This document shows positions 1 through 8,388 of a DNA stretch of 44,300 nucleotides, in pieces. This stretch comes from Candidatus Rifleibacteriota bacterium (lineage in GTDB: Bacteria; Muiribacteriota; Ozemobacteria; Ozemobacterales; Ozemobacteraceae), in assembly GCA_012517355.1 (NCBI GenBank), contig JAAYVD010000132.1:1-44300 (forward strand), written 5' to 3'. A program made the position numbers and the translations under genes. The notes beneath the pieces are model-generated. The model did no database searches and was not told where the DNA came from. It saw only the letters and a list, made by a program, of their open reading frames with translations. How positions within the stretch are numbered: position 1 is the stretch's first letter; each line of letters begins with the position of its first letter.

Positions 1-2
1 CG

Positions 3-1904
3 ATCGCCAACGGCGTGCTGGTGAAGACCACCCACGACCCGAAACGCCACACCTCCACCTTCCACTGGAAGATGGAACAGCCCCATTCGATGTACCTGTT
101 CTCGCTCGTGGTGGGCGAGTTCGAGGCCTTCCAGGAGCCGTACCGCAAGGTCCCCCTCTGGTACTACTACCCCCCCGGCCGCAAGGCCGACGCGAAGCGG
201 GGATTGCGGGCCACCCGCTCGGCGATGGACTTCCTGCTGGCCGAGACCGGCGTCGCCTACCCGTACGCGCGCTACGCGCAGGTCACCGCCTTCGACTTCG
301 GCGGCGGCATGGAGAACACGTCGGCCACCACCCAGACCGACCTCGTGCTGCTCGACGCCCGGGCCGCGCTCGACCTCGACTTCGACAAGCTGGTGGCGCA
401 CGAGATGGCCCACCAGTGGTTCGGCGACCTCGTCACCTGCCAGGACTGGACGCACGGCTGGCTCAATGAGAGCTTCGCCACCTACAGCGACGCTTTGTTC
501 CAGAGGTATGACAAGGGGCTCGACGAGTTCCGGTTCGCCTGCTGGCGCATGGCCGAGGAGTATTTCGACGAGTGCGCCTCGTACACGCGCCCGATCGTGA
601 CCCGCGTCTGGCGCGAGTCGTTCCAGATGTTCGACCGGCACCTGTACCAGAAGGGGGCCTGCGTCCTGCACTGGCTGCGGTCGCGGATGGGCGAGGAGGC
701 CTGGCGCCGCGGGGTGAAGGCCTACCTCGAGCGGCACGCCTTCGGGGCCGTCGAGACCGCCGACCTGGTCAAGGCGATGGCCGCCGCCACCGGGGTCAAC
801 CTCGAACCCGAGCTCGAGCAGTGGGTCTTCCGGGCCGGGCATCCCGATTTCAAGATCGTCTACGGCTGGGACGGGAAGCGGAAGGAAGCCACGGTGCGCG
901 TCATCCAGAAGCAGGCCCTCGACGACGGGAAGGCCCTGTTCCGGCTCCCCCTGGCCGTGGCCTTCGACCTGCCCCGCGGCCGCCGCACCGTCTCTTTCGA
1001 GCTGACCGCCGCCGAACAGGCGTTCGCCGTCCGATTGCCCGCCGAGCCGCGCGCCATGGTGATCGACCCCGACAGCTCCCTGCTGCTGAAAAAGCTCGAG
1101 GTGGTCAAACCCCCCGCCCTGTGGGACGCCCAGCTGGACGACGCGAACGTGCTGGTGCGGAACGAGGCGTTCGAGGCGGTGGCGGCCCGCGGCACACCGG
1201 CCGCCGTGGCCCTGCTGCGGCGCCGGTTCGCCGCCGAGCCGTTCTGGTGGGGAAGGGCCCGGATCGCCACCCTCCTCGGCAAGGCCGGTTCCCCCCCCGC
1301 CCTGGCCGCCCTGCGCGGCTGGCTCGGCGACGCCCACCCCCGCGTCCGGCGCGCCGTGGTCAACGCCCTGGCGCCCTGGCGCCGCCCCGACCTGGCCCCG
1401 GTCTTCGCCCGCCTCTGCCACGAGGATCCCAGCCTGTTCGTCGCCGCCGACGCCCTGCGGGCCCTGGCCCGCACCCACGACCCCGCCGCCCGCCCGGCCG
1501 CCGAGGCCGCGCTCGCCGTCGACTCCTGGAACGAGACGATGCGCGTCGCCGCGGTCGATGCCCTGGCCGAGATCGACGGCCGCCCCCGCCCGCTCGAAGC
1601 CTTCCTGCGGCCCGGCACCCCGGCCCAGGTCAAAGCCGCCGCGGTGGGCCACCTCTCCCGGCTGATGCGTGGGGAACCCGCCTGGCGCAAGCGGCTCCTG
1701 GCCCTCCTCGACGACCCCGCCCGGGGGGTGGCCGGGGCGGCCCTCCGCGCCCTGGAGCAGGCCGGCGACCCGGCGGTGGTCCCCGCCCTGCGCCGGCGCC
1801 TGGAACAGACCCGCGATTCCATCGTCCGCAGCCAGCTCGACCGCGTCATCCGCAGCCTGCGCGCCAACCAGTCGGGCGATCCGCCAACCCCGAAACCCCT
1901 GTGA
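3..1904 (+). CDS. M1-family zinc aminopeptidase with C-terminal HEAT repeats (5' end outside window)
   Basis: Gluzincin metallopeptidase that would remove N-terminal residues from peptides. The reading frame is open from the first codon of the window, so the N-terminal beta domain is missing and the start lies upstream. A GGGMEN motif (variant of the GAMEN substrate-binding motif) is followed by HEMAH, encoded at about 399-413, and then by a downstream LNE, giving the HExxH-x18-E zinc site of family M1. From about residue 380 of the visible part the protein becomes alpha-helical, with repeated blocks such as RIATLLGKAG and RRAVVNALAP that look like HEAT repeats. M1 enzymes often carry a helical C-terminal domain, and here it is clearly HEAT-like. 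A GC-rich hairpin follows the stop. Fold and active site are certain; substrate is unknown. Confidence 0.93.
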   Translation: MANGVLVKTTHDPKRHTSTFHWKMEQPHSMYLFSLVVGEFEAFQEPYRKVPLWYYYPPGRKADAKRGLRATRSAMDFLLAETGVAYPYARYAQVTAFDFGGGMENTSATTQTDLVLLDARAALDLDFDKLVAHEMAHQWFGDLVTCQDWTHGWLNESFATYSDALFQRYDKGLDEFRFACWRMAEEYFDECASYTRPIVTRVWRESFQMFDRHLYQKGACVLHWLRSRMGEEAWRRGVKAYLERHAFGAVETADLVKAMAAATGVNLEPELEQWVFRAGHPDFKIVYGWDGKRKEATVRVIQKQALDDGKALFRLPLAVAFDLPRGRRTVSFELTAAEQAFAVRLPAEPRAMVIDPDSSLLLKKLEVVKPPALWDAQLDDANVLVRNEAFEAVAARGTPAAVALLRRRFAAEPFWWGRARIATLLGKAGSPPALAALRGWLGDAHPRVRRAVVNALAPWRRPDLAPVFARLCHEDPSLFVAADALRALARTHDPAARPAAEAALAVDSWNETMRVAAVDALAEIDGRPRPLEAFLRPGTPAQVKAAAVGHLSRLMRGEPAWRKRLLALLDDPARGVAGAALRALEQAGDPAVVPALRRRLEQTRDSIVRSQLDRVIRSLRANQSGDPPTPKPL

Positions 1905-1911
1905 CGATTCC

Positions 1912-1936
1912 CCCGGCGGGGATTCCCCCCGCCGGG
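1912..1936 (+). terminator. GC-rich hairpin after the aminopeptidase gene
   Basis: Perfect 10-bp stem (CCCGGCGGGG / CCCCGCCGGG) with a 5-nt loop, starting 8 bases after the stop codon. There is no T tract, so intrinsic termination is only possible. The rest of 1937-2185 shows nothing I can support. Confidence 0.45.
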
Positions 1937-2185
1937 TGTCCCCCGTCCCCCCGCCGGTATGGCCGACAGGGCCTTTGGGCGTCCCCTCATGCCCCTGGAA
2001 TGGCCTGCCATGGTGCCCGGATCGGGGCCCCCCGTCGCGATGAACCCACCCGGGACATTCGATGACGGGTTCCCCGCAGCCCTCTTTCCCAGACGGGGGA
2101 ACCGCGCCACCCGTGCCTGCCGCCCCCCGATGAACGGTTCCGGGTTCCTCCCGGACCATCGCGGATCCCGGGGGTCGCCCCGCCC

Positions 2186-2215
2186 TTGTCCGGAAGGGTG
2201 GGAATGGGGTATCCT
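2186..2215 (+). promoter_or_regulatory. candidate sigma70-type promoter for the FGE-like operon
   Basis: TTGTCC and TATCCT separated by 18 bases, each 4/6 to consensus, about 47 bases upstream of the chosen start at 2262. Weak match in GC-rich DNA. Confidence 0.3.
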
Positions 2216-2261
2216 GGAATGGTTTCGCGCCCGGAATGACCAGAACGACAGGGGAATGTGC

Positions 2262-3077
2262 ATGCGTCGCATGATGATCGGAGGCCTGGTGATGCTCGGC
2301 CTGGTGGTGGCCGGCGGTGCGGTGGCCGCGCCGCCCACCGACGACCGGGCCCTGGTGGAGGAATACCGCCGCGACCTCGAAGACCGTTTCACCAACACGG
2401 TGGGCATGGAGTTCGTCTACCTCCGGCCCGGCCGGTTCGTCATGGGCAGCGCCGGTGAGGGCGCCGAGCCGGACGAACAGCCGGCCCACGAGGTGACCGT
2501 CGGGCGCGGCTTCTACCTGGGCGTCACCGAGGTCACGCAGGCCCAGTTCACCGCCGTGATGGGCTACAATCCTTCCCTTTTCCAGGATCCCGACCGCCCG
2601 GTCGAGAAGGTGGCCTGGCTCGAAGCCGCCGAGTTCGTCCGCAAGCTCAACGAGAAGGAAGGCACCACGCGCTACGCCCTTCCCACCGAGATCGAGTGGG
2701 AATACGCCTGCCGCGCCGGGGCCGACACGGCCTGGTACTGGGGCGACGCCTTCGACGACCGGTTCGCCTGGGGCCGCGCCAATGCCGAGGGCCAGACCCA
2801 CCCCGTCGCCACCCGCCTGCCCAACGCCTGGGGCCTGCACGACATGGCCGGCAACGTGTCGGAGTGGTGCGCCGACCTCTACGGCCTCTACCCCGGCAGC
2901 TCCATGGAACCCCCCGCCGTCGACGAACACCCCACCTACGTGACCCGCGGCGGGTCGTGGGCTTCCCGGGAACCCGATCTCCGCTGTGCCAACCGCAGCC
3001 GGCTGTGGCACCATTACCGGCTGTCGCTGACCGGGTTCCGGGTCAAGGCCCTGCCGCTTGGGGAGCCTGCCCGGTGA
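2262..3077 (+). CDS. exported formylglycine-generating-enzyme (SUMF1/FGE-sulfatase) family protein
   Basis: A 271-residue protein with a signal peptide (MRRMMIGG..., hydrophobic core, likely cleavage after AVA) and one FGE-sulfatase domain covering nearly all the rest. Family hallmarks are visible: GMEFVYLRPGRFVMGS at the domain start, YLGVTEVTQAQF, LPTEIEWEYACRAG, MAGNVSEWCADLY, VTRGGSW and the closing GFRV. ATG 2262 is preferred over ATG 2256 because AGGGG lies 7 bases before it. True FGE enzymes oxidise a sulfatase Cys to formylglycine using copper-binding cysteines. Most short exported members such as this one have other or unknown roles, and no sulfatase is in view. Its stop overlaps the GTG of the methyltransferase gene, so the two are likely translationally coupled. 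Confidence 0.88.
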   Translation: MRRMMIGGLVMLGLVVAGGAVAAPPTDDRALVEEYRRDLEDRFTNTVGMEFVYLRPGRFVMGSAGEGAEPDEQPAHEVTVGRGFYLGVTEVTQAQFTAVMGYNPSLFQDPDRPVEKVAWLEAAEFVRKLNEKEGTTRYALPTEIEWEYACRAGADTAWYWGDAFDDRFAWGRANAEGQTHPVATRLPNAWGLHDMAGNVSEWCADLYGLYPGSSMEPPAVDEHPTYVTRGGSWASREPDLRCANRSRLWHHYRLSLTGFRVKALPLGEPAR

Positions 3078-3865
3078 CCGAAGCCGCGGCTGCGGCCGCC
3101 ACCGCCACCGCCGGCTCCGCGTTCGAGTTCGACTTCGACGCGGTCTTCGCCGCCGACGATTACCTGTATTTCTACGAGACCACCCTGCCCGAGGAGCGCA
3201 GCCGCCGGGAAGCCGAGTTCATCGAACGCGCCCTCGGCCTCCAGGCCGGCCACCGGGTCCTCGACGTGGCCTGCGGTCACGGGCGCCTGACCAACCGGCT
3301 GGCCGCCCGCGGGTTCCAGATGACCGGCGTCGACCGCAGCGCCGCCTTCCTCGAGCTGGCCAGGAAGGCCGCGATGCAGGCGGGCCTCACCGTCGACTAC
3401 CGCCAGGGCGACATGCGTGACCTGCCCTTCGACGCCGTCTTCGACCGGGTCATGCTCACCTTCACCGCCTTCGGCTACTTCCACGACGAGGACAACCTGC
3501 TCGTCCTGCGCCGCGTCCGGCGCGCCCTCGCCCCGGGCGGCCGGTTCCTCTTCGACGTCCTCAATCGCGACACGTTCCTGCGCCGCGCCGTCCCCTCCAT
3601 CGTCACCGAGCGGGGCCCGGACATGATGATCGACCGGGCGTCCTTCGACCAGCGCACCGGCCGCGTCCGCACGCACCGCACCACGATCCGCGGCGGCCAG
3701 CGTCGCGACATGCGATTTTCCATGCGTCTGTACAACCTGACCGAACTCGAATTCTGGTTGCGGGAGGCCGGCCTGGCGCTGGACGCCGTGTACGGCGGCT
3801 ACACGGGCGCCCCCCTCGACCAGGACGCGCACCGCCTGGTGCTGATCGCCCGCCGGGCCGACTGA
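3074..3865 (+). CDS. class I SAM-dependent methyltransferase
   Basis: A 263-residue cytoplasmic protein. Motif I VLDVACGHGRL, the acidic strand-2 end GVDRS, and YRQGDMRDLPF (motif II region) define a Rossmann-fold methyltransferase of the Methyltransf_25/11 type. FDVLNRDTF and a C-terminal beta region with FWLREAGL follow, as in small-molecule methyltransferases. The start is GTG 3074, overlapping the previous stop by 4 bases (GTGA). The open frame upstream of it is only a shadow of the FGE-like gene. The N-terminus is Ala/Thr-rich for about 12 residues. Substrate is unknown. It is probably cotranscribed with the FGE-like gene before it and the YiiX-like gene 37 bases after it. Confidence 0.85.
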   Translation: MTEAAAAAATATAGSAFEFDFDAVFAADDYLYFYETTLPEERSRREAEFIERALGLQAGHRVLDVACGHGRLTNRLAARGFQMTGVDRSAAFLELARKAAMQAGLTVDYRQGDMRDLPFDAVFDRVMLTFTAFGYFHDEDNLLVLRRVRRALAPGGRFLFDVLNRDTFLRRAVPSIVTERGPDMMIDRASFDQRTGRVRTHRTTIRGGQRRDMRFSMRLYNLTELEFWLREAGLALDAVYGGYTGAPLDQDAHRLVLIARRAD

Positions 3866-3902
3866 CCGTCCCGGCTTCATCGTCATAACGGAGGTGTCCC
3901 CC

Positions 3903-5648
3903 ATGCACGAGCTACGAACGACCCGAGTGACCCGACGTCGGTCATACCCCTTTGCCGCCACGGATTGCGGCGCGAACCGTCCGTTGGGCGCATCGCCAAC
4001 GGGCCGTCTCCTGCTCCTCGGTACCCTCCTGCTGGCCGCGGCCCTCGCCGGCGCGGCCCCCGTGGCCGCCGCTCCCGCCCCGGTCCCGGCTGACGTGATC
4101 GGCCGGGACATCGAGATCAACCCCGTCCTGGAATTGGCGGAGGCGGACCGGTCGACCTACCTCGCCGAACTGAAGCGGGACCACCTCCGGTTCGTGCGGA
4201 GCGCGGGCCGCCTCGAAAAGCTGTCCGAGGCGATGTTCCGCAAGGACTCCCCGCTCGACAAGCTGGGCCGGATCACCCAGGTCAGCAATTCCCGTGGCCT
4301 GAAATCGTTCTACCGGTTCTACCACTCCTTCCTGCTCAACCTGGCGGTGGTGTCCGAGATCTCCGAGAAATACCGCAGCGGCTGGAAGGACCGCCTCACC
4401 GGCACCCTGGCCCGGGCCTTCGAGGGCTACCTGCTGGGCGTCGATGCCAACCTCTGCCGGCTGACCGTGGTGACCCGGCTGGTCGGGTTCGTCGATGACC
4501 GCAGCAAGCTGGAGACCCTGCTCAACGAGGCCAACGCCGGGTTCAAGATCCCCGGCCGGGCCTACGAGAAGATGGCCCTGGAAGCGATCGCTCCGGCGCA
4601 TCTGTACCGTTTGTACCATTTCCATCTTTCCAATCAGGGCGACCTCGAGGCCTTCTATTCCGGGAAATCCGGCGACGGGCCCCAGGTCGACACGCAGGGC
4701 CAGCTCAAGGCCTACTACGATTCCTACCGGCCGGTCCTGGACCAGCTGTTGGCGCGCATCGCCAAAGACGGGTCCTGGTACAAGTACGTGTTCGGCAAGG
4801 TCGGCCACGCCGTCAAGGAGTTCTTCTTCCCCCTCCAGAAGTCGATCTTCACCTGGGTCGGCGACACCCGCGTCAAGGCCCGGAAGACCCGCTGCATCAC
4901 CGAAGCCCAGTTGCACGAAATGCAGAAGCACCTGCTGCCGGGCGACATCATCTTCGAGCGGCAGGAATACTTCCTGTCGAACATCTTCCTGTCGGGGTTC
5001 TGGCCCCACGCCGAGCTCTACCTGGGCACCCCCGAGCAGATGGGCCGGCGCCTGGACGGTGATCCCGCCGTGCAGGAGTTTTGCCGGAAGCAGGGGGCCA
5101 GGGGGTTCGTCGACTACCTCGCGAAGCGCTACCCCAAGCCCGTCGAGATCTGGCAGCATCGCAACCGGGGCGACGGCAATCCCAACGTGGTGCTCGAGGC
5201 GATCAGCGAGGGCGTCGTGTTCAGCTCCATGGAGGAGGCCAACCACGCCGACTTCTGCGCCGCGGTACGGCCGCGACTCGCCCCGATCGACATCGCCCGG
5301 GCCATCGACGTGGCCTTCTCCTACTTCGGCCGCGAGTATGACTTCCGGTTCGACTTCGCCACCGAGGAGGACATCGTCTGCACCGAGCTGGTGGCCAAGA
5401 GCTACGCTCCGGCCCATGGCAAAAAGGGGCTGGCGTTCCGGGCCGAGGAATACATGGGCGACCAGGTGGTGCGCGCCGACTGGATGGTCGAGACCTACGC
5501 CAGGGAGGCGGGCACGCCCGGGGCCCAGCTTTCCTTCGTCTATTTCCTGATGGGCGATCCGAAGAAGGGCGTGGCGGTGGTCGCCGACGAGCCGACCTTC
5601 CGCCGCTCCTACACCTGGAAGGGCGGTCTGCGGAGCCGGCCGGACTGA
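3903..5648 (+). CDS. exported protein with C-terminal YiiX/YaeF-like permuted papain-fold domain
   Basis: A 581-residue protein. An unusually long polar N-terminus (about 35 residues) precedes a hydrophobic stretch (GRLLLLGTLLLAAALAG) and an Ala/Pro segment, suggesting an exported or anchored protein. Residues about 60-320 are helical and unrecognised. From about 345 the order GDIIFERQ, then PHAELYLG with His369, then DIVCTELVAKSY with Cys493 matches the circularly permuted NlpC/P60-like amidase fold (YiiX/YaeF, C92-like), in which His precedes the catalytic Cys. Start chosen at ATG 3903, with GGAGG 8 bases upstream; an in-frame GTG at 3894 sits inside that Shine-Dalgarno. The likely role is amide or thioester hydrolysis in the envelope; the substrate cannot be inferred. 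Confidence 0.75.
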   Translation: MHELRTTRVTRRRSYPFAATDCGANRPLGASPTGRLLLLGTLLLAAALAGAAPVAAAPAPVPADVIGRDIEINPVLELAEADRSTYLAELKRDHLRFVRSAGRLEKLSEAMFRKDSPLDKLGRITQVSNSRGLKSFYRFYHSFLLNLAVVSEISEKYRSGWKDRLTGTLARAFEGYLLGVDANLCRLTVVTRLVGFVDDRSKLETLLNEANAGFKIPGRAYEKMALEAIAPAHLYRLYHFHLSNQGDLEAFYSGKSGDGPQVDTQGQLKAYYDSYRPVLDQLLARIAKDGSWYKYVFGKVGHAVKEFFFPLQKSIFTWVGDTRVKARKTRCITEAQLHEMQKHLLPGDIIFERQEYFLSNIFLSGFWPHAELYLGTPEQMGRRLDGDPAVQEFCRKQGARGFVDYLAKRYPKPVEIWQHRNRGDGNPNVVLEAISEGVVFSSMEEANHADFCAAVRPRLAPIDIARAIDVAFSYFGREYDFRFDFATEEDIVCTELVAKSYAPAHGKKGLAFRAEEYMGDQVVRADWMVETYAREAGTPGAQLSFVYFLMGDPKKGVAVVADEPTFRRSYTWKGGLRSRPD

Positions 5649-5802
5649 CCGGGTGTGGGTCCGGGGCGGCCCACCCGCCCACGATGCCGGCCAGATCGCC
5701 TGGCCGTCCCGGAGGTTGGCCCCCCGAGCCCTTTTCGTGCCTCGCCATGGGACCGGACCCGGTCTCCCGCGCGGCGGTTTTGTGCCAAAGGAGGCCCCGC
5801 TC

Positions 5803-6102
5803 ATGAGCGTTGTGGGAACCGTCACGCGGATCCGGGTGTTCGTCGTCCTGAAGGAGGACTGCTACGAGACGCAGTTCGGCGATGGCTACTACGCCTACTT
5901 CGACCGGATCTTCCCCCATCTCGAAACGGCCGAGGATTTCGTGACCCGGCAATCGAACAAGGATTTCCGCTACCATCTGCGACCGATGACGCTCGAGATC
6001 GAGGGGGAAAAAATCTCTCTCACCGGGGAGTTGCGCGAGAACGAGGTGGTCAAGGCCGACCAGGTGGTGGCCGCCCTCGAGGCCATCCCCGGCAAGGGCT
6101 GA
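5803..6102 (+). CDS. small conserved-looking protein of unknown function
   Basis: A 99-residue soluble protein starting MSVVGTVTRIRVFVVLKED. Start fixed by a strong AAAGGAGG 8 bases before ATG 5803. No signal peptide or membrane segment. It has alternating beta-like segments and aromatic residues (GDGYYAYFDRIFP), and ends with a short helix (ADQVVAALEAIPG). I do not recognise a family. The 154-base gap to the YiiX-like gene holds no clear terminator, so it could share that operon or have its own promoter. Codon use matches its neighbours. Confidence 0.72.
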   Translation: MSVVGTVTRIRVFVVLKEDCYETQFGDGYYAYFDRIFPHLETAEDFVTRQSNKDFRYHLRPMTLEIEGEKISLTGELRENEVVKADQVVAALEAIPGKG

Positions 6103-6144
6103 CGGGAGGTCCTCTCCCCCTGCATCGACGGCGATGGATTTCCG

Positions 6145-6299
6145 GACACTTCAGCATTTCGACTGACGTATCAACCACGTTCTTCATCCACCCATCGATG
6201 TTGATGGCGCCGTTCGTGCTGGCGACTCCCTTCGCCATTTCCCCCATTTCTCCCCTTCCCCTGCCGCCCTCGAGGGTTCTGTCAAACTGCTGAAGTCTC
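6145..6299 (+). mobile_element. MITE-like element, copy 1
   Basis: 155-bp member of a three-copy family (others at 8226-8381 and 29414-29570, same orientation). The ends form a terminal inverted repeat matching at 16 of 19 positions (GACACTTCAGCATTTCGAC against the reverse complement of 6281-6299). The interior has a short hairpin around ATCGAT and a long pyrimidine-rich tract. Flanking 8-mers (6137-6144, 6300-6307) resemble each other only when offset by one base (TTTCCG/TGTCCG), so the target duplication appears decayed. No transposase. Confidence 0.72.
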
Positions 6300-6335
6300 C
6301 TGTCCGTTTCAAGGCTGATAGACCACGCAACAGAG

Positions 6336-6456
6336 TTTCCGCGAGGTGAACACATCAGCGTTCACCTCGCCAGCAGAAAGGGTCCAGGGCCATCGGCCCG
6401 GGTGGGGTGAAGGGGCAAAGGCTATTCGGCAAACCTTGATGCGGGTCGCGGAAAAA
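6336..6456. repeat. 120-bp structured interspersed repeat, copy 1
   Basis: About 87% identical by hand alignment, without gaps, to 29221-29340. It contains a perfect 11-bp hairpin (GCGAGGTGAAC 6341-6351 / GTTCACCTCGC 6360-6370, 8-nt loop), then an imperfect CCAGGGCC-ATC-GGCCCGGG hairpin. Its ends pair as TTTCCGCGA (6336-6344) / TCGCGGAAA (6446-6454). It could be a second palindromic mobile repeat or a structured RNA. The remaining bases to 6589 show nothing recognisable. Confidence 0.65.
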
Positions 6457-6589
6457 TGATGAGCCGTTTCGGCCGGATCAAATGGTGCCAGGGCGCCCAT
6501 AGCGGAGGTTGGCCATCCCCTGCGAAACGGTGGCTTCCCCTGCCCCGCATGGCCTGACAAAGAAGGTCGAGTCTGTACGCCCGCAGATA

Positions 6590-7861
6590 TTAGCGGCTGA
6601 CCTGCTCCCGCAAGGCGGTGAGGCGGGCTTCCAGGTCGGCGAGGCCGGCTTGCAGAACGGCCTTGGAGGCCTTCCCCGAACGGGTTGCCCGGCAGATCCG
6701 CAGCAGGTCGTCCAGGCGGCTGGCCAGGTCGGCCGCCGGCCCCCCGGAGGGCACTGGGGGCAAGGCGCCGCCGGAAGGCGGGGAGGCCGGAGTGGTGCCG
6801 GGGGAAACGCACGCGGAGCCGGGCGAGGTCGGGGTGGTGGAGGAGCCGGCGGCACCGGTGCCGTTGGGGACAGGGCCGGTGATTCCAGCGGCAGAATGGC
6901 CTTGGGAGTGGAGGCCCGCGGTGGGTTCCGGGGATCGGGGGACGGGGATCGGGGGCAGGCCGTGGCGCTGGCGGAAGGCCTCCAACGCGGCCTGGCGGGA
7001 GACCTCGTCGATGTCCTCGGGGCAGATGTTGCGGGTGACGCCCGCCACGCCGGTCACCTGGCCTTCCTCGTTGCGCAGGAACAGGGTCAGGACCTCGGTG
7101 GGCACGATGTGGCCGTCCTTGTGGATCTGGTCGAGGTAGAGGCGCTTGAAGCCCGCGGTACCCGGGGCTGAGGCCTCCCGGGCCAGTTCCGAGGCCAGGG
7201 CTTCCCTGACCACGTTGAGGGCGTGGGGGGTGAGGGTGCGCGTGGGCCCGAGGGCGAGGACCTCCTGGGCGGTGTAGCCGAGCAACCGCTCGATGGAGGG
7301 AGTCACGTAGTCGAACCGCATCTGCAGGTCGCAGGACCAGATGCAGTCGCGCATGGACTCGAGGATCATGCGCAGCCGGCGCTCGGTCAAGGCCAGGGCG
7401 TGTTCGGTGGCCTTGGAGGTGGAGATGTCCTGGCAGATGGTCAGCAGGACGGATTCGCCTTCCTGCCCTGCGGGATAGGCGAAGTCGCGGGCCTGGAACC
7501 AGACCATGGTCCCGTCGGCGCGCCGTCGGCGGTGTTCGTAGATCGGGCTGACGCCGCCCGGGAACGGCCGGGCGACCCAGTCCTGGCGGATAGCTTCGAC
7601 CTCGGCCCGGTCGTCGGCGTGGATGAGGGAACCCAGGTCGGGGCCGGCCATGGTCTCGAGTTTCTGGGGGGTCAGGCCGTGGAACTCCAAGCCGAACGGG
7701 TTCATGGAGTGGATGCGGCTCAGGTGCGGATCCCAGCGGAAGATGATCAGTGGGACCCGGTGGTAGATCAGGGCGACGATCTTGGAGAGGATCGTCGCAT
7801 CCTTGATGTCGAGAAGGGTGCCGGGGTTGGTGCTCCGGAGTGGGGGGGAGGAGGTGGTCAT
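6590..7861 (-). CDS. tandem PAS-domain sensory protein without an output domain
   Basis: A 423-residue cytoplasmic protein. Residues about 28-145 form one PAS domain (IIFRWDPHLSRIHSMNP, then LIHADDRAEVEA, then ICQDISTSKATEHAL). Residues about 155-285 form a second (RMILESMRDCIWSCDL, FDYVTPSIERLLGYTAQEVL, GVTRNICPEDIDE). Then come about 80 residues rich in Pro, Gly, Ser and Thr, and a C-terminal helical segment (LASRLDDLLRICRATRSGKASKAV...) that may dimerise. No histidine kinase, GGDEF, EAL or DNA-binding domain is present, so it probably signals by protein-protein contact or is a scaffold. Start ATG 7859-7861 lies behind a GAGGG. It is monocistronic and flanked on both sides by MITE copies. 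Confidence 0.82.
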   Translation of the reverse strand: MTTSSPPLRSTNPGTLLDIKDATILSKIVALIYHRVPLIIFRWDPHLSRIHSMNPFGLEFHGLTPQKLETMAGPDLGSLIHADDRAEVEAIRQDWVARPFPGGVSPIYEHRRRRADGTMVWFQARDFAYPAGQEGESVLLTICQDISTSKATEHALALTERRLRMILESMRDCIWSCDLQMRFDYVTPSIERLLGYTAQEVLALGPTRTLTPHALNVVREALASELAREASAPGTAGFKRLYLDQIHKDGHIVPTEVLTLFLRNEEGQVTGVAGVTRNICPEDIDEVSRQAALEAFRQRHGLPPIPVPRSPEPTAGLHSQGHSAAGITGPVPNGTGAAGSSTTPTSPGSACVSPGTTPASPPSGGALPPVPSGGPAADLASRLDDLLRICRATRSGKASKAVLQAGLADLEARLTALREQVSR

Positions 7862-7904
7862 GGCACGAACCCTCGGATGCAGTCTCGAAAACGGTCAGAC
7901 AATC

Positions 7905-7933
7905 ACCATAGCAGAACGGAATCAAGCCCACAA
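7905..7933 (-). promoter_or_regulatory. candidate promoter of the PAS-protein gene
   Basis: On the minus strand, TTGTGG (7928-7933) and TATGGT (7905-7910) are separated by 17 bases, about 43 bases before the start codon. Confidence 0.45.
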
Positions 7934-8030
7934 GAGGCCGAAAAGGGAAGGGGCTCCGATGATCGCCCCGACCGACACGGGGTCGGAAGGGCCGCCTGGC
8001 CGCCACGGACGGCGGCGAGAGACGCGGGGT

Positions 8031-8135
8031 TCGCGCGTGGCATGGGGGCCAACCCACGCGCGAGCCGAAGTCGGCAGATTGCCGGGTAGTAGGCCGAGGA
8101 TCATCTGGGCCAGCCCACGCGCCTGCCGAATCCGG
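8031..8135. repeat. non-coding segment with hairpin and direct repeat
   Basis: A perfect 10-bp inverted repeat (TCGCGCGTGG 8031-8040 / CCACGCGCGA 8054-8063) overlaps the first of two about 29-bp direct repeats (8046-8074 and 8107-8135, about 24 matches). The related string CGCGCGTGGCGAAGTCGG occurs again near 8180. Role unknown. It lies in the 607-base gap between the PAS gene and the GNAT-like operon. Confidence 0.5.
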
Positions 8136-8225
8136 TGGCAAGGCCGTCGCCGTCGGCTTCGCCGTAGAGGCCGTGTCCCGCGCGTGGCGAAGTCGGTCCG
8201 CCCGTGGGGATATGCCGCCGTTCAT

Positions 8226-8381
8226 GACACTCCAGCATTTCGACTGACGCATCAATCCACGTTCTTCATCCACCCGTCGATGCGGATGGCGCCGATCGTG
8301 GAGGCGACTCCCTTCGCCGTTTCCCCCCTTTCTCCCTTTCCCCTGCCGCCCTCGAGGTTTCCGTCAAAATGCGGAAGTCTC
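8226..8381 (+). mobile_element. MITE-like element, copy 2, with perfect 8-bp target-site duplication
   Basis: A 156-bp element bounded by terminal inverted repeats matching at 15 of 19 positions (GACACTCCAGCATTTCGAC against the reverse complement of the right end). It is immediately flanked on both sides by the same 8-mer CCGTTCAT (8218-8225 and 8382-8389), as expected for a target-site duplication. The right-hand duplication abuts and overlaps the -35 box of the downstream operon, so the insertion sits at that operon's promoter edge. No coding capacity for a transposase. Confidence 0.8.
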
Positions 8382-8388
8382 CCGTTCA

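Noticed and set aside
5649-5802. Possible upstream extension of the small protein at 5803
   Set aside because: The longer frame lacks a ribosome site and looks like GC-rich intergenic sequence; AAAGGAGG fixes the start at 5803.
6050-6355. A minus-strand ORF across MITE copy 1, similar in part to one across copy 2
   Set aside because: The shared peptide only reflects repeat identity. A one-base length difference shifts the frame between copies, and copy 3 reads differently.
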